A DNA stretch of 27,208 bases from a virus, in the IMG/VR virus record IMGVR_UViG_3300045999_008439, positions 1 through 27,208 of that record; one strand, written 5' to 3'. The position numbers and the translations under genes are program-made. Shown one piece after another: positions 6,633 to 14,484 of the stretch (its first letter is position 1; every line of letters begins with the position of its first letter). The notes under the pieces are model-generated. The model did not search any database and had not been told where the DNA came from. It saw nothing but the letters and a program-made list of their open reading frames with translations.

Positions 6633-8680
6633 CGACCAAAGCCGAAACCGATACCCACACCCCGCCGCAAGCCGTGGCCGACAATGCCCGCCTTGCGCTC
6701 GAAGTGCGAGCAGAGAAGCCACCGTCACAGCGGGGCATGACCCCAGTCGGTATTGCTCGAGCACGGCAGTTGGCCAATCGTCAGCCGGTGAGCGTGGCCA
6801 CACTCCGGCGCATGGCCAGCTACTTTGCTCGCCATGAGGTGGACAAGCGGGGGGCGACGTGGGACGAGCAAGGGCCGGGCTGGCAGGCATGGATGGGCTG
6901 GGGTGGTGACGAGGGCTGGGCATGGGCTCGGCGCATCATCGAATCGGAAGACACGAAGGCATTTGACGACCCCCATATAATGGAAGTAGGAGGGAGATTA
7001 CCGATGGATTACAAGGTAAAATCGAGCGGCTACGCCGTGAAGTTTGTTGAAGACGGGGAAGCGGCGCTTGTGCGAGGTAAGGGCATTGTTTTCGGCGGTG
7101 CAGACCTCGAAGACGACTACTTTACCCGGGAAACTGACTTTGGCGAAACCCGGCCATTCGAGGGCATGCCGGTCTACTACGACCATGCCCGGCGCAGCCT
7201 CAAGTCACAAATCGGCGTCGTCAAGTCGTGGATGCCGGGCGACGAAGGCATCGACGTGGAAATCGAGCTCGACCGCAGTCATCAGTACTACGAGATGATC
7301 GCCGAGCTCGTCCGCACGGGACGTATGGGACTGAGCACGGGAAGCCTTCCGCAAACCTATGCCCGCATGAGCGATGGCGAGATCAAGCGCTGGATAGTCG
7401 GCGAAATTAGCCTCACCATGACCCCAGCCGAGCCCCGCACCATCGGGGTGGCGGCCAAGAGCACCGAAGTCACGAGCACAGAGGACACCGCGCCGAGCGA
7501 TGCTGGCACCGTGTCAGAGCCTGACGATACAGAGACCGACCACACACACACAGAGGATGATATGCCACACGACATTGACCAGATTATCGCCGCCGCCGCT
7601 GAGCAGGCCGCCGAGAAAGCCTACGCACGGGCACAGAAAGAAATCGGCGACCACGCCGAGGGCGGCATCACCGCCAAGAGTGCGAGTGCACCAGCTGTGC
7701 ATGTGCGCAGTGAAGACCAGAAGCGTGCCGAGCGCTACAAGGCTTGGGACGCGTTTTATCGTAAGGGCGAAAAAGCCGCTGTGCTCGAAGAGCCACAAGA
7801 GCGCACGTTGCCAAGCGGGCAAAAGGCATTGCTTCCCACCACCACTCCTGGTTCGTATCTGCTTGAGCCCGAGTGGGAAACGCAGATTATCGCTAAGCGC
7901 AACCAAGATTCATTGCTTGGCGTGTTCCCCATCACCCGTCGCACCATCGGCACGGACAAGTACGACCTCCGCTCTGAGAGCACCCGTGTCACGCTGGCGC
8001 CGCTCACTCCTGGCAGTGAGTTCCCCGACCAGACTCCGGGCATGACAGCACGACAGGTCGCCATCTATGATATGGCCATGCAGGTGCGGGTCAACAAACG
8101 CGTCCTCGCCGACACCGCCTTCGATTTGCTCGGCTTCATGAACGAGATCATCGCCGGCGCCTACATCGATAGCGTCAACAAGTACCTCACTATCGGCACC
8201 GGTAGCTCACAGCCCTACGGCGTGATTACTCGTGGCACGGCGTTCAACCTCGCTGGTGCATCGGCTATCACCGTGGGCGAAGTCAAGGGGATGTACTACA
8301 GCATCAAGCCGCAGTACCGCCGCCCCGGCGAAGTCGGCTGGGCCATGAACACCGACACCCTCAGCGCTATCCGCTCACTCACCGTCGCCAACGAATTTGC
8401 CTACGCTGAGACCCCAGGTGGACGACAGGAAGAGACCATGGAGTCACTGCTGCGTCGCCCCGTCTTCGAGTCGCCAGACATGGCCGATCTTGGCACGACT
8501 AACAAACCCGTCGTTTTCGGCAACTGGCGCTATCTCTACTTCGTCGAGAATCAGGGCATCAGCGTAGTCCGCGATGAAAGCAACCGCGCCAACTACAACG
8601 AGACGGTCTTTTTCGTCACCGCTCGCTACGGTTCAGACGTTGCGCAGGACGAGGCCTTCGCCGTCGCCGTCAACGCCTAA
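6629..8680 (+). CDS. Prohead protease fused to HK97-fold major capsid protein
   Basis: The single 683-aa frame has four parts. Residues about 36-105 are a small Trp-rich module (GMTPVGIARARQLA; ASYFARHEVDK; WMGWGGDEGWAWARRI) common near phage head proteins and of unclear role. Residues about 126-280 are a U35-type prohead protease with MPVYYDH (H186) and GRMGLSTGS (S236) as likely catalytic residues. Residues about 280-350 are an acidic then helical linker resembling a scaffold/delta domain. Residues about 370-683 are the HK97-type capsid domain. In-frame starts with Shine-Dalgarno sequences lie at 7004 (M126) and 7562 (M312) and could give separate protease-capsid and capsid-only products. 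The start overlaps the previous stop (ATGA). Confidence 0.93.
   Translation: MTTKAETDTHTPPQAVADNARLALEVRAEKPPSQRGMTPVGIARARQLANRQPVSVATLRRMASYFARHEVDKRGATWDEQGPGWQAWMGWGGDEGWAWARRIIESEDTKAFDDPHIMEVGGRLPMDYKVKSSGYAVKFVEDGEAALVRGKGIVFGGADLEDDYFTRETDFGETRPFEGMPVYYDHARRSLKSQIGVVKSWMPGDEGIDVEIELDRSHQYYEMIAELVRTGRMGLSTGSLPQTYARMSDGEIKRWIVGEISLTMTPAEPRTIGVAAKSTEVTSTEDTAPSDAGTVSEPDDTETDHTHTEDDMPHDIDQIIAAAAEQAAEKAYARAQKEIGDHAEGGITAKSASAPAVHVRSEDQKRAERYKAWDAFYRKGEKAAVLEEPQERTLPSGQKALLPTTTPGSYLLEPEWETQIIAKRNQDSLLGVFPITRRTIGTDKYDLRSESTRVTLAPLTPGSEFPDQTPGMTARQVAIYDMAMQVRVNKRVLADTAFDLLGFMNEIIAGAYIDSVNKYLTIGTGSSQPYGVITRGTAFNLAGASAITVGEVKGMYYSIKPQYRRPGEVGWAMNTDTLSAIRSLTVANEFAYAETPGGRQEETMESLLRRPVFESPDMADLGTTNKPVVFGNWRYLYFVENQGISVVRDESNRANYNETVFFVTARYGSDVAQDEAFAVAVNA
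6961..6992 (+). promoter_or_regulatory. Internal promoter/RBS-like module within the protease-capsid gene
   Basis: Inside the open frame lies ATTTGACG, a gap, TATAAT (6976-6981), then GGAAGTAGGAGG, followed by an in-frame ATG at 7004 (MDYKVKSSG). Spacing and sequence match the module upstream of the amidase (1629-1660). It separates the Trp-rich N-terminal module from the protease domain. It may be the remains of an intergenic region absorbed by a gene fusion, or a working internal promoter and start. Confidence 0.4.
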
Positions 8681-8695
8681 TCCGCTCACGCATCA

Positions 8696-8723
8696 CGAAG
8701 GCACTGTGCGCACAGTGCCTTCG
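8696..8723 (+). terminator. Perfect 28-bp palindrome after the capsid gene
   Basis: Positions 8696-8709 and 8710-8723 are exact reverse complements (14-bp arms, no loop). It lies 16 bases after the capsid stop and 13 bases before the next ATG. There is no U tract, so it is more likely a 3'-end stabiliser or partial attenuator of the capsid message than a full rho-independent terminator. As DNA it could also be a protein-binding or cruciform site. Confidence 0.6.
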
Positions 8724-8736
8724 CAAAGGATAGACT

Positions 8737-8916
8737 ATGCAGGTACAGTATCTCGACGACTTTGCCGGGAAGTTTGCAGGACATCGCATCGCTGGCAGTG
8801 CTGGCGAGGTGGCCGATGTCCCGGACGACGCTGGCGAGGAGCTCATCAAGCAAGGCTTCGCCGTCCGCATGGACGAACCCGAGCCCGAAAAACCCAAGCG
8901 CCGAAAGGTGATTTAA
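8737..8916 (+). CDS. Small protein after the capsid gene, 59 aa
   Basis: The frame runs from ATG at 8737, with AAAGGA ahead of it, to TAA at 8914-8916, directly followed by the adaptor ATG. The product begins MQVQYLDDFAGKF and ends in a charged PEPEKPKRRKVI tail. The segment GEVADVPDDAGEELIKQGFAV resembles short phage head-region proteins with a GxVxxVxxxxAxxLIxxGxA pattern, often between capsid and connector genes. The role is unknown; head decoration or connector accessory are guesses. Confidence 0.75.
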   Translation: MQVQYLDDFAGKFAGHRIAGSAGEVADVPDDAGEELIKQGFAVRMDEPEPEKPKRRKVI

Positions 8917-9540
8917 ATGGCATACTTCACGACGGCAGAACTCAAAGCCTACCTGGGCATCACGTCGTCGTCGGATGATGTTCAGCTCGGCTACCTACCT
9001 GACCGGGTCACAGCGGCGATTGACCACTACTGCCACCGCCACTTTGAGCCCGAGTCAGCGCATGGCCCCGCCGCATCGCATACGCACAAGTTCACACCGC
9101 TGTACGACTGGGATGGCGGCGACTTGCTCGATGACCAGACACTCCTACTGCGTCACGATCTCTGTGAGCTGACCAGCATCACCAACGGCAACGGGGTGGC
9201 GATCTCTCTGTCTGACGTCGTGCTTCTGCCGCCCAATGCCGTGCCCGAGCGCCCTGCCTATGCCATCCGCATCAAGACCGGTGCCGCTGTGCGCTGGACG
9301 TACAGCGGAAGCCCTGAACAGTCGGTATCTGTCACTGGCAAGTGGAGCTACAGCACCGACGTGCCCGACGACGTCAAAGCGGCAGCACTGCGCTGGGGGG
9401 CGCATCTGTACCGACTGCGCACGGGCGCCACGTCAGTGCCAGCGGACATCACGGTGAGTGCCGACGGCAGTGCCTTTGCATCGAACCGCATCCCAAGCGA
9501 CGTGGCACAGATGCTCAAGCCGTACATTCGGAGGTCATAG
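8917..9540 (+). CDS. Head-tail connector/adaptor protein (gp6-like)
   Basis: The 207-aa protein starts MAYFTTAELKAYLGI, an N-terminal helix pattern (TxxELKxYLxI..DD..L) typical of gp6-like head-tail adaptors. It is placed right after the capsid genes, as expected. The middle region is beta-rich (WTYSGSPEQSVSVTGKWSYS) and the C-terminal helices (DVKAAALRWGAHLYRLR) fit a family that helps join portal to tail. It would form a ring under the portal. The alternative is a generic neck protein. The start follows the previous stop with no gap. Confidence 0.8.
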   Translation: MAYFTTAELKAYLGITSSSDDVQLGYLPDRVTAAIDHYCHRHFEPESAHGPAASHTHKFTPLYDWDGGDLLDDQTLLLRHDLCELTSITNGNGVAISLSDVVLLPPNAVPERPAYAIRIKTGAAVRWTYSGSPEQSVSVTGKWSYSTDVPDDVKAAALRWGAHLYRLRTGATSVPADITVSADGSAFASNRIPSDVAQMLKPYIRRS

Positions 9541-9541
9541 C

Positions 9542-9994
9542 ATGGCAAGCAACCTTGACAGCATCTTGGACGCACTGCAGGCCATGACCATCACGGGGTA
9601 CAGCTACACCGTCCTGCGAGGAGCGACGCTGAAGAACGTGGTCGACATCGCCACCACGCCGTGCCGAGTGATTAGCGCCATTGGTATCGAGTCTAGCCAA
9701 GTGCGGCAGATGACCCCAGTAGCCAACGGCATCGTGCAGGTGACGTGGACCATCACGGATAGCGCCCTGATGCGTCCTGCATCGCTCGGCGTCGGGCTCA
9801 TGGACATCGCTCCAGCGATGGAGGGCTATATCACGGCGTATCACGATGCCCTACGCAGTCTGCACACGCCATCATACCGCTGGACCATCGCAGAGCCACG
9901 GCTTCGCTCGCAGGTGCTTGAGTGGCCAGCCGCATCGGGAAATTATTTTGACGCAGTTGTCGCTACGCTCAGCGTCGTCGACATCATTCAGTAA
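9542..9994 (+). CDS. Candidate tail terminator/tail completion protein
   Basis: I chose the ATG at 9542, one base after the adaptor stop, with GGAGG ahead of it. The longer in-frame version from 9458 lies inside the adaptor gene. The 150-aa product begins MASNLDSILDALQAM and has alternating beta-strand-like stretches. It shows no signature I recognise. Its place between connector and tail tube is where tail terminator or head-closure proteins usually sit, so the role is inferred from order alone. Confidence 0.72.
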   Translation: MASNLDSILDALQAMTITGYSYTVLRGATLKNVVDIATTPCRVISAIGIESSQVRQMTPVANGIVQVTWTITDSALMRPASLGVGLMDIAPAMEGYITAYHDALRSLHTPSYRWTIAEPRLRSQVLEWPAASGNYFDAVVATLSVVDIIQ

Positions 9995-10005
9995 GGAGAC
10001 ACCGT

Positions 10006-10449
10006 ATGCCGAGTATTACCGAGGCGATTAGCGCCAATAAATGGACACTGAGCTTGAAAATTGCTGATGGCGCATATGCAGACATCAGCGTGCGTAGCTT
10101 GGACTTTACGTCATCGGCGATTGGCCGAGAGCTCGCAGAGTACCACACTCCGGACAGCCTCTACGCGAAGGCTGTAGTAGGGTCGTATACCTCAGGTGAT
10201 ATGACCATCCGCATCATCTACACCGAAACTTCGAGCGAGGCGTGGCGACTTTTCGAGGCGGCAGTGCATGACGGCAGTTCAGTACAACTCAAGTGGAGCA
10301 TGGCGGATAGCACGGGCTACACCGAAACCGCCGCTGGGTGCAAAATTCGCTCAGTCATGCCACCGCAGGGCATCGAGGGCACAGAGCTGTCGGTGTCAGA
10401 AGTCGTGGTATGGGTGCCCGGATTCAACGAGTTCACCGCCGCCGTATAG
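10006..10449 (+). CDS. Major tail (tube) protein, probable
   Basis: The 147-aa protein is preceded by AAGGAGA. It begins MPSITEAISANKWTLSL and is rich in beta-strand patterns with Ser/Thr/Val, as expected for a tube subunit. It lies just before the chaperone pair and the tape measure, the usual place of the major tail protein, and is followed by a strong hairpin, as highly expressed virion genes often are. Length is typical of small siphovirus tube proteins. No diagnostic motif is visible, so the call is positional. Confidence 0.78.
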   Translation: MPSITEAISANKWTLSLKIADGAYADISVRSLDFTSSAIGRELAEYHTPDSLYAKAVVGSYTSGDMTIRIIYTETSSEAWRLFEAAVHDGSSVQLKWSMADSTGYTETAAGCKIRSVMPPQGIEGTELSVSEVVVWVPGFNEFTAAV

Positions 10450-10456
10450 TAGGGCA

Positions 10457-10486
10457 GGGCGGTGCGCTTGGGATGCCGCACCGCCC
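10457..10486 (+). terminator. Hairpin after the major tail protein gene
   Basis: A perfect 10-bp GC stem (10457-10466 with 10477-10486) and 10-base loop start 8 bases after the stop. A short TTTT lies 10 bases further on, too distant for a classic terminator. Together with the palindrome after the capsid gene, it suggests hairpins that protect or limit read-through of the two most abundant structural messages. Confidence 0.6.
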
Positions 10487-10524
10487 AGCCAACAATTTTG
10501 CATCCCGTACCTAGGAGCATCCCA

Positions 10525-10755
10525 ATGTCGAGCATTACTGAGTACACCGTCAACCCCGACCACATCTACCTCGACGACATCGCCGAGCTGAGTGAAGCAC
10601 TAAAATCCACAGACTTTGCCCGCATGAACGCCGTGCTGGTCCGCTGTGTGACCGACATCGACGGCAACCCCGTCACGCGCATCAAGGCCACGCATGCGGT
10701 TAAGCTGGCACGGCGCATCGTTGAGGCGATCACGGAGCAAGACGCGGGAAACTGA
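10525..10755 (+). CDS. Tail assembly chaperone, upstream product (gpG-like)
   Basis: The ATG at 10525 has CTAGGAGC about 8 bases ahead. The 76-aa product begins MSSITEYTVNPDHIYLDDI and ends EAITEQDAGN. It lies between tube and tape measure genes, where the overlapping chaperone pair of siphoviruses is found. Its last sense codons form the slippery heptamer GGGAAAC (10746-10752), read as G GGA AAC, right before the TGA stop. So a -1 shift would extend it into the next frame, as in lambda G/GT. The chaperone coats the tape measure during tail assembly. Confidence 0.82.
   Translation: MSSITEYTVNPDHIYLDDIAELSEALKSTDFARMNAVLVRCVTDIDGNPVTRIKATHAVKLARRIVEAITEQDAGN
10746..10752 (+). promoter_or_regulatory. 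Programmed -1 ribosomal frameshift site (GGGAAAC)
   Basis: GGGAAAC fits the canonical X XXY YYZ heptamer in the zero frame of the upstream chaperone gene and is followed at once by TGA. Slippage re-pairs GGA AAC as GGG AAA and continues CTG AGG ACG into the frame of the 10764-10952 open reading frame, which is open across the junction. Lambda uses GGGAAAG at the same place in its tail genes. A GC-rich region downstream may supply a stimulatory structure. Confidence 0.85.
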
Positions 10756-10763
10756 GGACGGCG

Positions 10764-10952
10764 GTGCTGGAGCATCTGTGGACATCGGGCCCCATGCCGC
10801 TGGAGTACCTCGAGCTGGTGCTGTGTCGCGATGTCTACCACTGTCCACCCGCCCAGCTTCCGCCGTGGCATCGCATCAAAAAGCACCTCACCATCATGGA
10901 GGTCGAGGCGCAGGTTCAGAAGGCACGGAGTCAGATGAAGGGTAAGAGATGA
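10764..10952 (+). CDS. Tail assembly chaperone, frameshift extension (gpT-like domain)
   Basis: The frame is open from before the slippery site at 10746 to the TGA at 10950-10952. The GTG at 10764 is only a formal start and has no good ribosome binding site. Translation as a fusion from 10525 by -1 frameshifting is the likely route, adding about 66 residues. The segment PLEYLELVLCRDVYHCPPAQLPPW and the basic end KARSQMKGKR fit a C-terminal domain that contacts tail tube or tape measure. The stop is one base before the tape measure ATG. Confidence 0.8.
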   Translation: MLEHLWTSGPMPLEYLELVLCRDVYHCPPAQLPPWHRIKKHLTIMEVEAQVQKARSQMKGKR

Positions 10953-10953
10953 T

Positions 10954-12726
10954 ATGGCCGAAACCGTAGTCATACGATTTAGAGGCGAAGACGATGTCAC
11001 CCCGGTCGCCAACAAGGTGGAGGACAGTGTCGACAAAGTCGGCAAGGCTGCCAAAGAGGCTGGCAGTGGCTTTGACTCACTCAGAGAGGTGGGCATCGGC
11101 GCACTGCGTGGCATCGGCGAGATAGCGCTTGACCTGGGCAAAAACGCCTTGGGCGGCGTGGCGAACTTTTTTCAAACTGCAGTGCAGGGCACGCTCGACT
11201 ATCAAAATGCCCTTGCTCAGACCGAAGCGGTCTTTAAGTCGACAAGCGGTGCCGTCGGCGTGACCGTCGAAGAACTCGAAAATCTTGCCCGCAACCTCAG
11301 CGCCGTCGAGGGGCAAAGCCTCTTCACTGACGACCAGATTCTCGGTGCGCAAAACGTATTGATGACGTTCACCAACATCCAAGACCTTGAGTTCGCCGAC
11401 GCTACGGCCGCCATTGTCGACCTCAGTCAGGCGATGGGTCAAGACCTGCAAAGCTCAGCAGTGCAAGTCGGTAAAGCCCTCAATGACCCTGCCGAAGGCA
11501 TCACCGCACTGACCCGTGTCGGTGTGTCGTTCACTGAAGAGCAGAAGGCGATGGTCGCATCGCTCGTTGAGACGGGCGACACGGCAGAAGCCCAGCGCAT
11601 CATTCTGTCAGAGCTCGAACGCCAATTCGGTGGCAGTGCGGCGGCGGCGGCAGGAACGTTTAGCGGTCAGATGGTCGTCATGCAGGAGAAAATCGAGGAC
11701 GCAAAAGGCGCCATCGGCGATGCCTTGGTGCCGCTCCTGCAGGAGATGAGCGTCATCTTCACGGAAAACATCTTGCCCGTCATCCAAGACGTCACCGCGC
11801 GTATCGGTGAGTTTTTTCAGGGCATCAGCGACAATGGCGGTGTAGTGGCGACGTTGGACGGCATCAAGAAAAGCATCATGGCGTTTATCGAGTCACAACC
11901 CGTCCTGCAGAAGCTCATTGAGCTAGGCACCAAAGTATGGGAGACTCTGACTTCGCTCTTCGCTGACACGATGGAGCTGGCTAGTGATCCAGCGGTGCAA
12001 AATTGGCTAGGCCAAGTCGCCGCAGTGCTGCAAGGCGTGTTCATCGTCGCACTCGATGCGGTCATCCTTGCCCTCGATGTCCTGCGCATCGCCTTCGGGC
12101 TTATCGTCGACGGCATCAAGATTTTTGCTGAGGCCATGACCCCGATTTTCAACTACGTCTATCCCAAGATGGTCGAGGCGCTCAATGCCATCTCCGCCTT
12201 GCTTCGAGGGGATTTCAGCACGGCATGGAACACCATCAAAACGCTGGTGCTGGGTATCTGGTCGGACATCAAGACCACGGTGGAGAACGTCGTGAAAGAG
12301 ATTTCGACTCGTGTCGGCACGTTCATCGACGAGACCATTGGCAAGGCCAAAGACCTCGGCCGCGACATCGTTGCAGGCATTACCGAGGGCATCAACAACG
12401 CCAAGAACAAAGTCAGAGAGGCATTGATGAGCGCTATCAAGTCAGGCATCGATGCGGTGAAGAGCTTCCTTGGCATTGCCTCGCCTAGTCGCATGATGGC
12501 GCAAATCATCGGCCAGCCCATCGCGCAGGGCATCGCCGCTGGCATCGTGAGCGGTGTGCCCGATATCCAGCGTGCGCTCAACGTCGCCGTCAGCAGTGCG
12601 ACGGGTGCGCCGACCCAGACCGTGCAGAATTTTTACCTCACCGCAAACTACCAAACCGCACAAAGTCAGTCATCGCTTACCGCTGACCTCAGGGCCATGC
12701 AGCTGCTGGCAGGAGGCGTCGCATAA
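10954..12726 (+). CDS. Tape measure protein
   Basis: The 590-aa protein has helical, Ala/Gly-rich N-terminal sequence, then the TMP core pattern (DYQNALAQTEAVFKSTSGAVG; LVETGDTAEAQRIILSELERQFGGSAAAAAGTF; a QMVVMQEKIEDAKGAIGDALVPLL segment). Hydrophobic stretches lie near residues 350-390 and a SPSRMM-type region near the end, as in many tape measures. It sets tail length and is ejected with the DNA. At about 1.5 angstrom per residue a tail near 90 nm would be expected (an inference from length). The gene overlaps the next start by one base. Confidence 0.95.
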   Translation: MAETVVIRFRGEDDVTPVANKVEDSVDKVGKAAKEAGSGFDSLREVGIGALRGIGEIALDLGKNALGGVANFFQTAVQGTLDYQNALAQTEAVFKSTSGAVGVTVEELENLARNLSAVEGQSLFTDDQILGAQNVLMTFTNIQDLEFADATAAIVDLSQAMGQDLQSSAVQVGKALNDPAEGITALTRVGVSFTEEQKAMVASLVETGDTAEAQRIILSELERQFGGSAAAAAGTFSGQMVVMQEKIEDAKGAIGDALVPLLQEMSVIFTENILPVIQDVTARIGEFFQGISDNGGVVATLDGIKKSIMAFIESQPVLQKLIELGTKVWETLTSLFADTMELASDPAVQNWLGQVAAVLQGVFIVALDAVILALDVLRIAFGLIVDGIKIFAEAMTPIFNYVYPKMVEALNAISALLRGDFSTAWNTIKTLVLGIWSDIKTTVENVVKEISTRVGTFIDETIGKAKDLGRDIVAGITEGINNAKNKVREALMSAIKSGIDAVKSFLGIASPSRMMAQIIGQPIAQGIAAGIVSGVPDIQRALNVAVSSATGAPTQTVQNFYLTANYQTAQSQSSLTADLRAMQLLAGGVA

Positions 12727-13607
12727 TGGCATACTCAATCACCTACACTACGGGCGGGACGACCTACAACCTGAACGGCACCAACGCCGCATTGGGCGGA
12801 CTGCGACTGCGCTACCTCGGCGACCAGGGCTTTGGCCTCGCTCCACTGCATCGCATCACCCAGCGTGGTCCACTGCAGCACGGTGACAGCGACGTTGATT
12901 TCCGCCTCGATCCGCGCATCCTACAACTGCCCCTCGTGGTCGAGGCATCGACCATCGAGGCGGGCTACAGCGCACGCGAGGCGCTGACACGCATTTTCAG
13001 CCCCGCATCGGGCGGCGGTATCCTACGCATCACTACCGATGCCTATGACCGTGCCATCGAGTGCCGAACGCTGGGCGGGCTTGAGTTTAATGTGGAGCAG
13101 GGCACGGGCTATCATATCCGCACCGTCGCACAGTTGAGGGCATCGGACCCCACGTGGTACGACCCCACACCCGTCAGTGGTGGCGCAACGCCAGCGGTGG
13201 AGGGCACACCCACCCCAGTGCCGCTACTCATCCCGTGGACGGTGGGTGCATCGAACATCAACTCGACCATCCCCATTACCAACGCTGGCACGTGGCGTGC
13301 CTTCCCCATCATCACGGCGGTGGGGCCCATCACCGATTTGATTATGACCAACACGACGACGGGTGATAAAATCGAGGTAGACGGCACCATCCCCAACGGC
13401 GACACGTGGGTCTTTGACCTCAGCTACGGGCGCAAGACGGTGGTTGACCAGACTGGTGCAAATAAAATCACCGCCATCACCGCCGACTCATCGCTGGCAA
13501 CGTGGTCACTCGAGCCTGGCGCAAACAGCATTACCGTGACGGGATCATCGCCAGGCGCATCATCCGCCGTCAGCATCGTCTACTACACCAGATACATAGG
13601 AGTGTGA
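12726..13607 (+). CDS. Distal tail protein (Dit-like)
   Basis: The 293-aa protein directly follows the tape measure and has an all-beta pattern. It resembles siphovirus distal tail proteins in layout: an N-terminal beta region with GLRLRYLGDQGFGLAPLHRITQRGPLQHG, then VEASTIEAGYSAREALTRIFSPASGGGILRI, a central ASDPTWYDPTP segment common in Dit-type proteins, and a C-terminal galectin-like beta domain. It would form the ring joining tail tube to the hub. Its start overlaps the tape measure stop by one base. The family call rests on position and the DPTWYDP-type motif. Confidence 0.8.
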   Translation: MAYSITYTTGGTTYNLNGTNAALGGLRLRYLGDQGFGLAPLHRITQRGPLQHGDSDVDFRLDPRILQLPLVVEASTIEAGYSAREALTRIFSPASGGGILRITTDAYDRAIECRTLGGLEFNVEQGTGYHIRTVAQLRASDPTWYDPTPVSGGATPAVEGTPTPVPLLIPWTVGASNINSTIPITNAGTWRAFPIITAVGPITDLIMTNTTTGDKIEVDGTIPNGDTWVFDLSYGRKTVVDQTGANKITAITADSSLATWSLEPGANSITVTGSSPGASSAVSIVYYTRYIGV

Positions 13608-13608
13608 C

Positions 13609-14484
13609 ATGGCAGAGCAAAGCATGTTTTGGCCCACGACGGGCACGGGCGACGGCATCAGCGGTGGCTACACCTCCGACCGCCTCGCCAGCATCTGGAA
13701 ATCGGTGCTCGGCGACGGGCTACTGAAGTACTTGAACGACCTTGCGCCGACGGGTAGTAGCACCACGCTGTCTATCAATACCGGTGCAGCGTTGGTCAAC
13801 GGATACCTGTATGAAAACACGTCGTCGGCATCGATTGCCACGTCAACGCTGGGCACGGGGTCATATGGGCTATACCTCATTGCCAATGAATCGGCTTCAG
13901 CGCTCGCCGTGTCCCGCTCAGTGGCTGGCACCACTGTGGCATCAAAGACGGTGCGCCTTGCACTGAACCTCACCACGCCGACCCAGCCCTACATCAAGCT
14001 GGCAGTGGTAAGCATCACGTCAGGTACTATCACGGGCATTTCGACCACATCCGTCACCAACCGCTGGGCGGTGTCCCGCTCAACAGCGCCGTCTAACTAC
14101 GCATACATCAACGTTTCTTCGATGAGTATCACCACGAGCACAGTGACTGCCGTTGCAGGAGCGGGGGCGGCTGAGGAAAGTAGCGACTACGTCACCGTTG
14201 ATGGCACGACGGGCAATATCACTTTTCTACAGGCTGGCACGTATGCCATTCAGATGGAGGCGACGTGGGACACCAATACGACCAACCGCCGCCGATTGAC
14301 TGTGAGCGGATACCGTGGCAGTCAGCTCACGGCGACCAGCTTCATCACGGCGACGTACTCCATGCAGGTCTACACCGAGTACTATCGACCTGTCCTCGGT
14401 GAGACAATTCAGTGCCAAATTTGGCAGGATAGTGGCTCGACTCGCACAGCGACCAACGTTGCCGTGACTATCGTGAAGCTCTGA
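13609..14484 (+). CDS. Tail/baseplate protein with C1q-like (jelly-roll) C-terminal domain, candidate receptor binder
   Basis: The 291-aa protein has an N-terminal region (MFWPTTGTGDGISGGYTSDRLASIW) that resembles baseplate upper proteins, then a Ser/Thr-rich beta region. The C-terminal 125 residues have a C1q/TNF-like pattern: YVTVDGTTGNITFLQAGTYAIQM, WDTNTTNRRRLTVSG, and a final beta strand ending VAVTIVKL. Such domains trimerise and often carry receptor binding. It sits between Dit-like and hub genes and overlaps the latter start (TGATG). A similar domain ends the 15547-16041 protein. Confidence 0.75.
   Translation: MAEQSMFWPTTGTGDGISGGYTSDRLASIWKSVLGDGLLKYLNDLAPTGSSTTLSINTGAALVNGYLYENTSSASIATSTLGTGSYGLYLIANESASALAVSRSVAGTTVASKTVRLALNLTTPTQPYIKLAVVSITSGTITGISTTSVTNRWAVSRSTAPSNYAYINVSSMSITTSTVTAVAGAGAAEESSDYVTVDGTTGNITFLQAGTYAIQMEATWDTNTTNRRRLTVSGYRGSQLTATSFITATYSMQVYTEYYRPVLGETIQCQIWQDSGSTRTATNVAVTIVKL

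Noticed and set aside
9458-9541. Extended start for the 9542 gene (ATG at 9458)
   Set aside because: Lies wholly inside the adaptor gene in another frame. The ATG at 9542 has a GGAGG and is placed next to the adaptor stop.
11077-11451. Minus-strand open frame opposite the start of the tape measure gene
   Set aside because: Antisense shadow with no promoter or SD. The + strand frame is clearly a tape measure.
12159-12581. Long - strand open frame opposite the tape measure gene
   Set aside because: Mirror frame of a GC-rich coding region. No SD, and the product is Met/Ser-rich as expected for an antisense shadow.
13112-13405. Minus-strand open frame opposite the Dit-like gene
   Set aside because: Shadow frame without start signals or family features.
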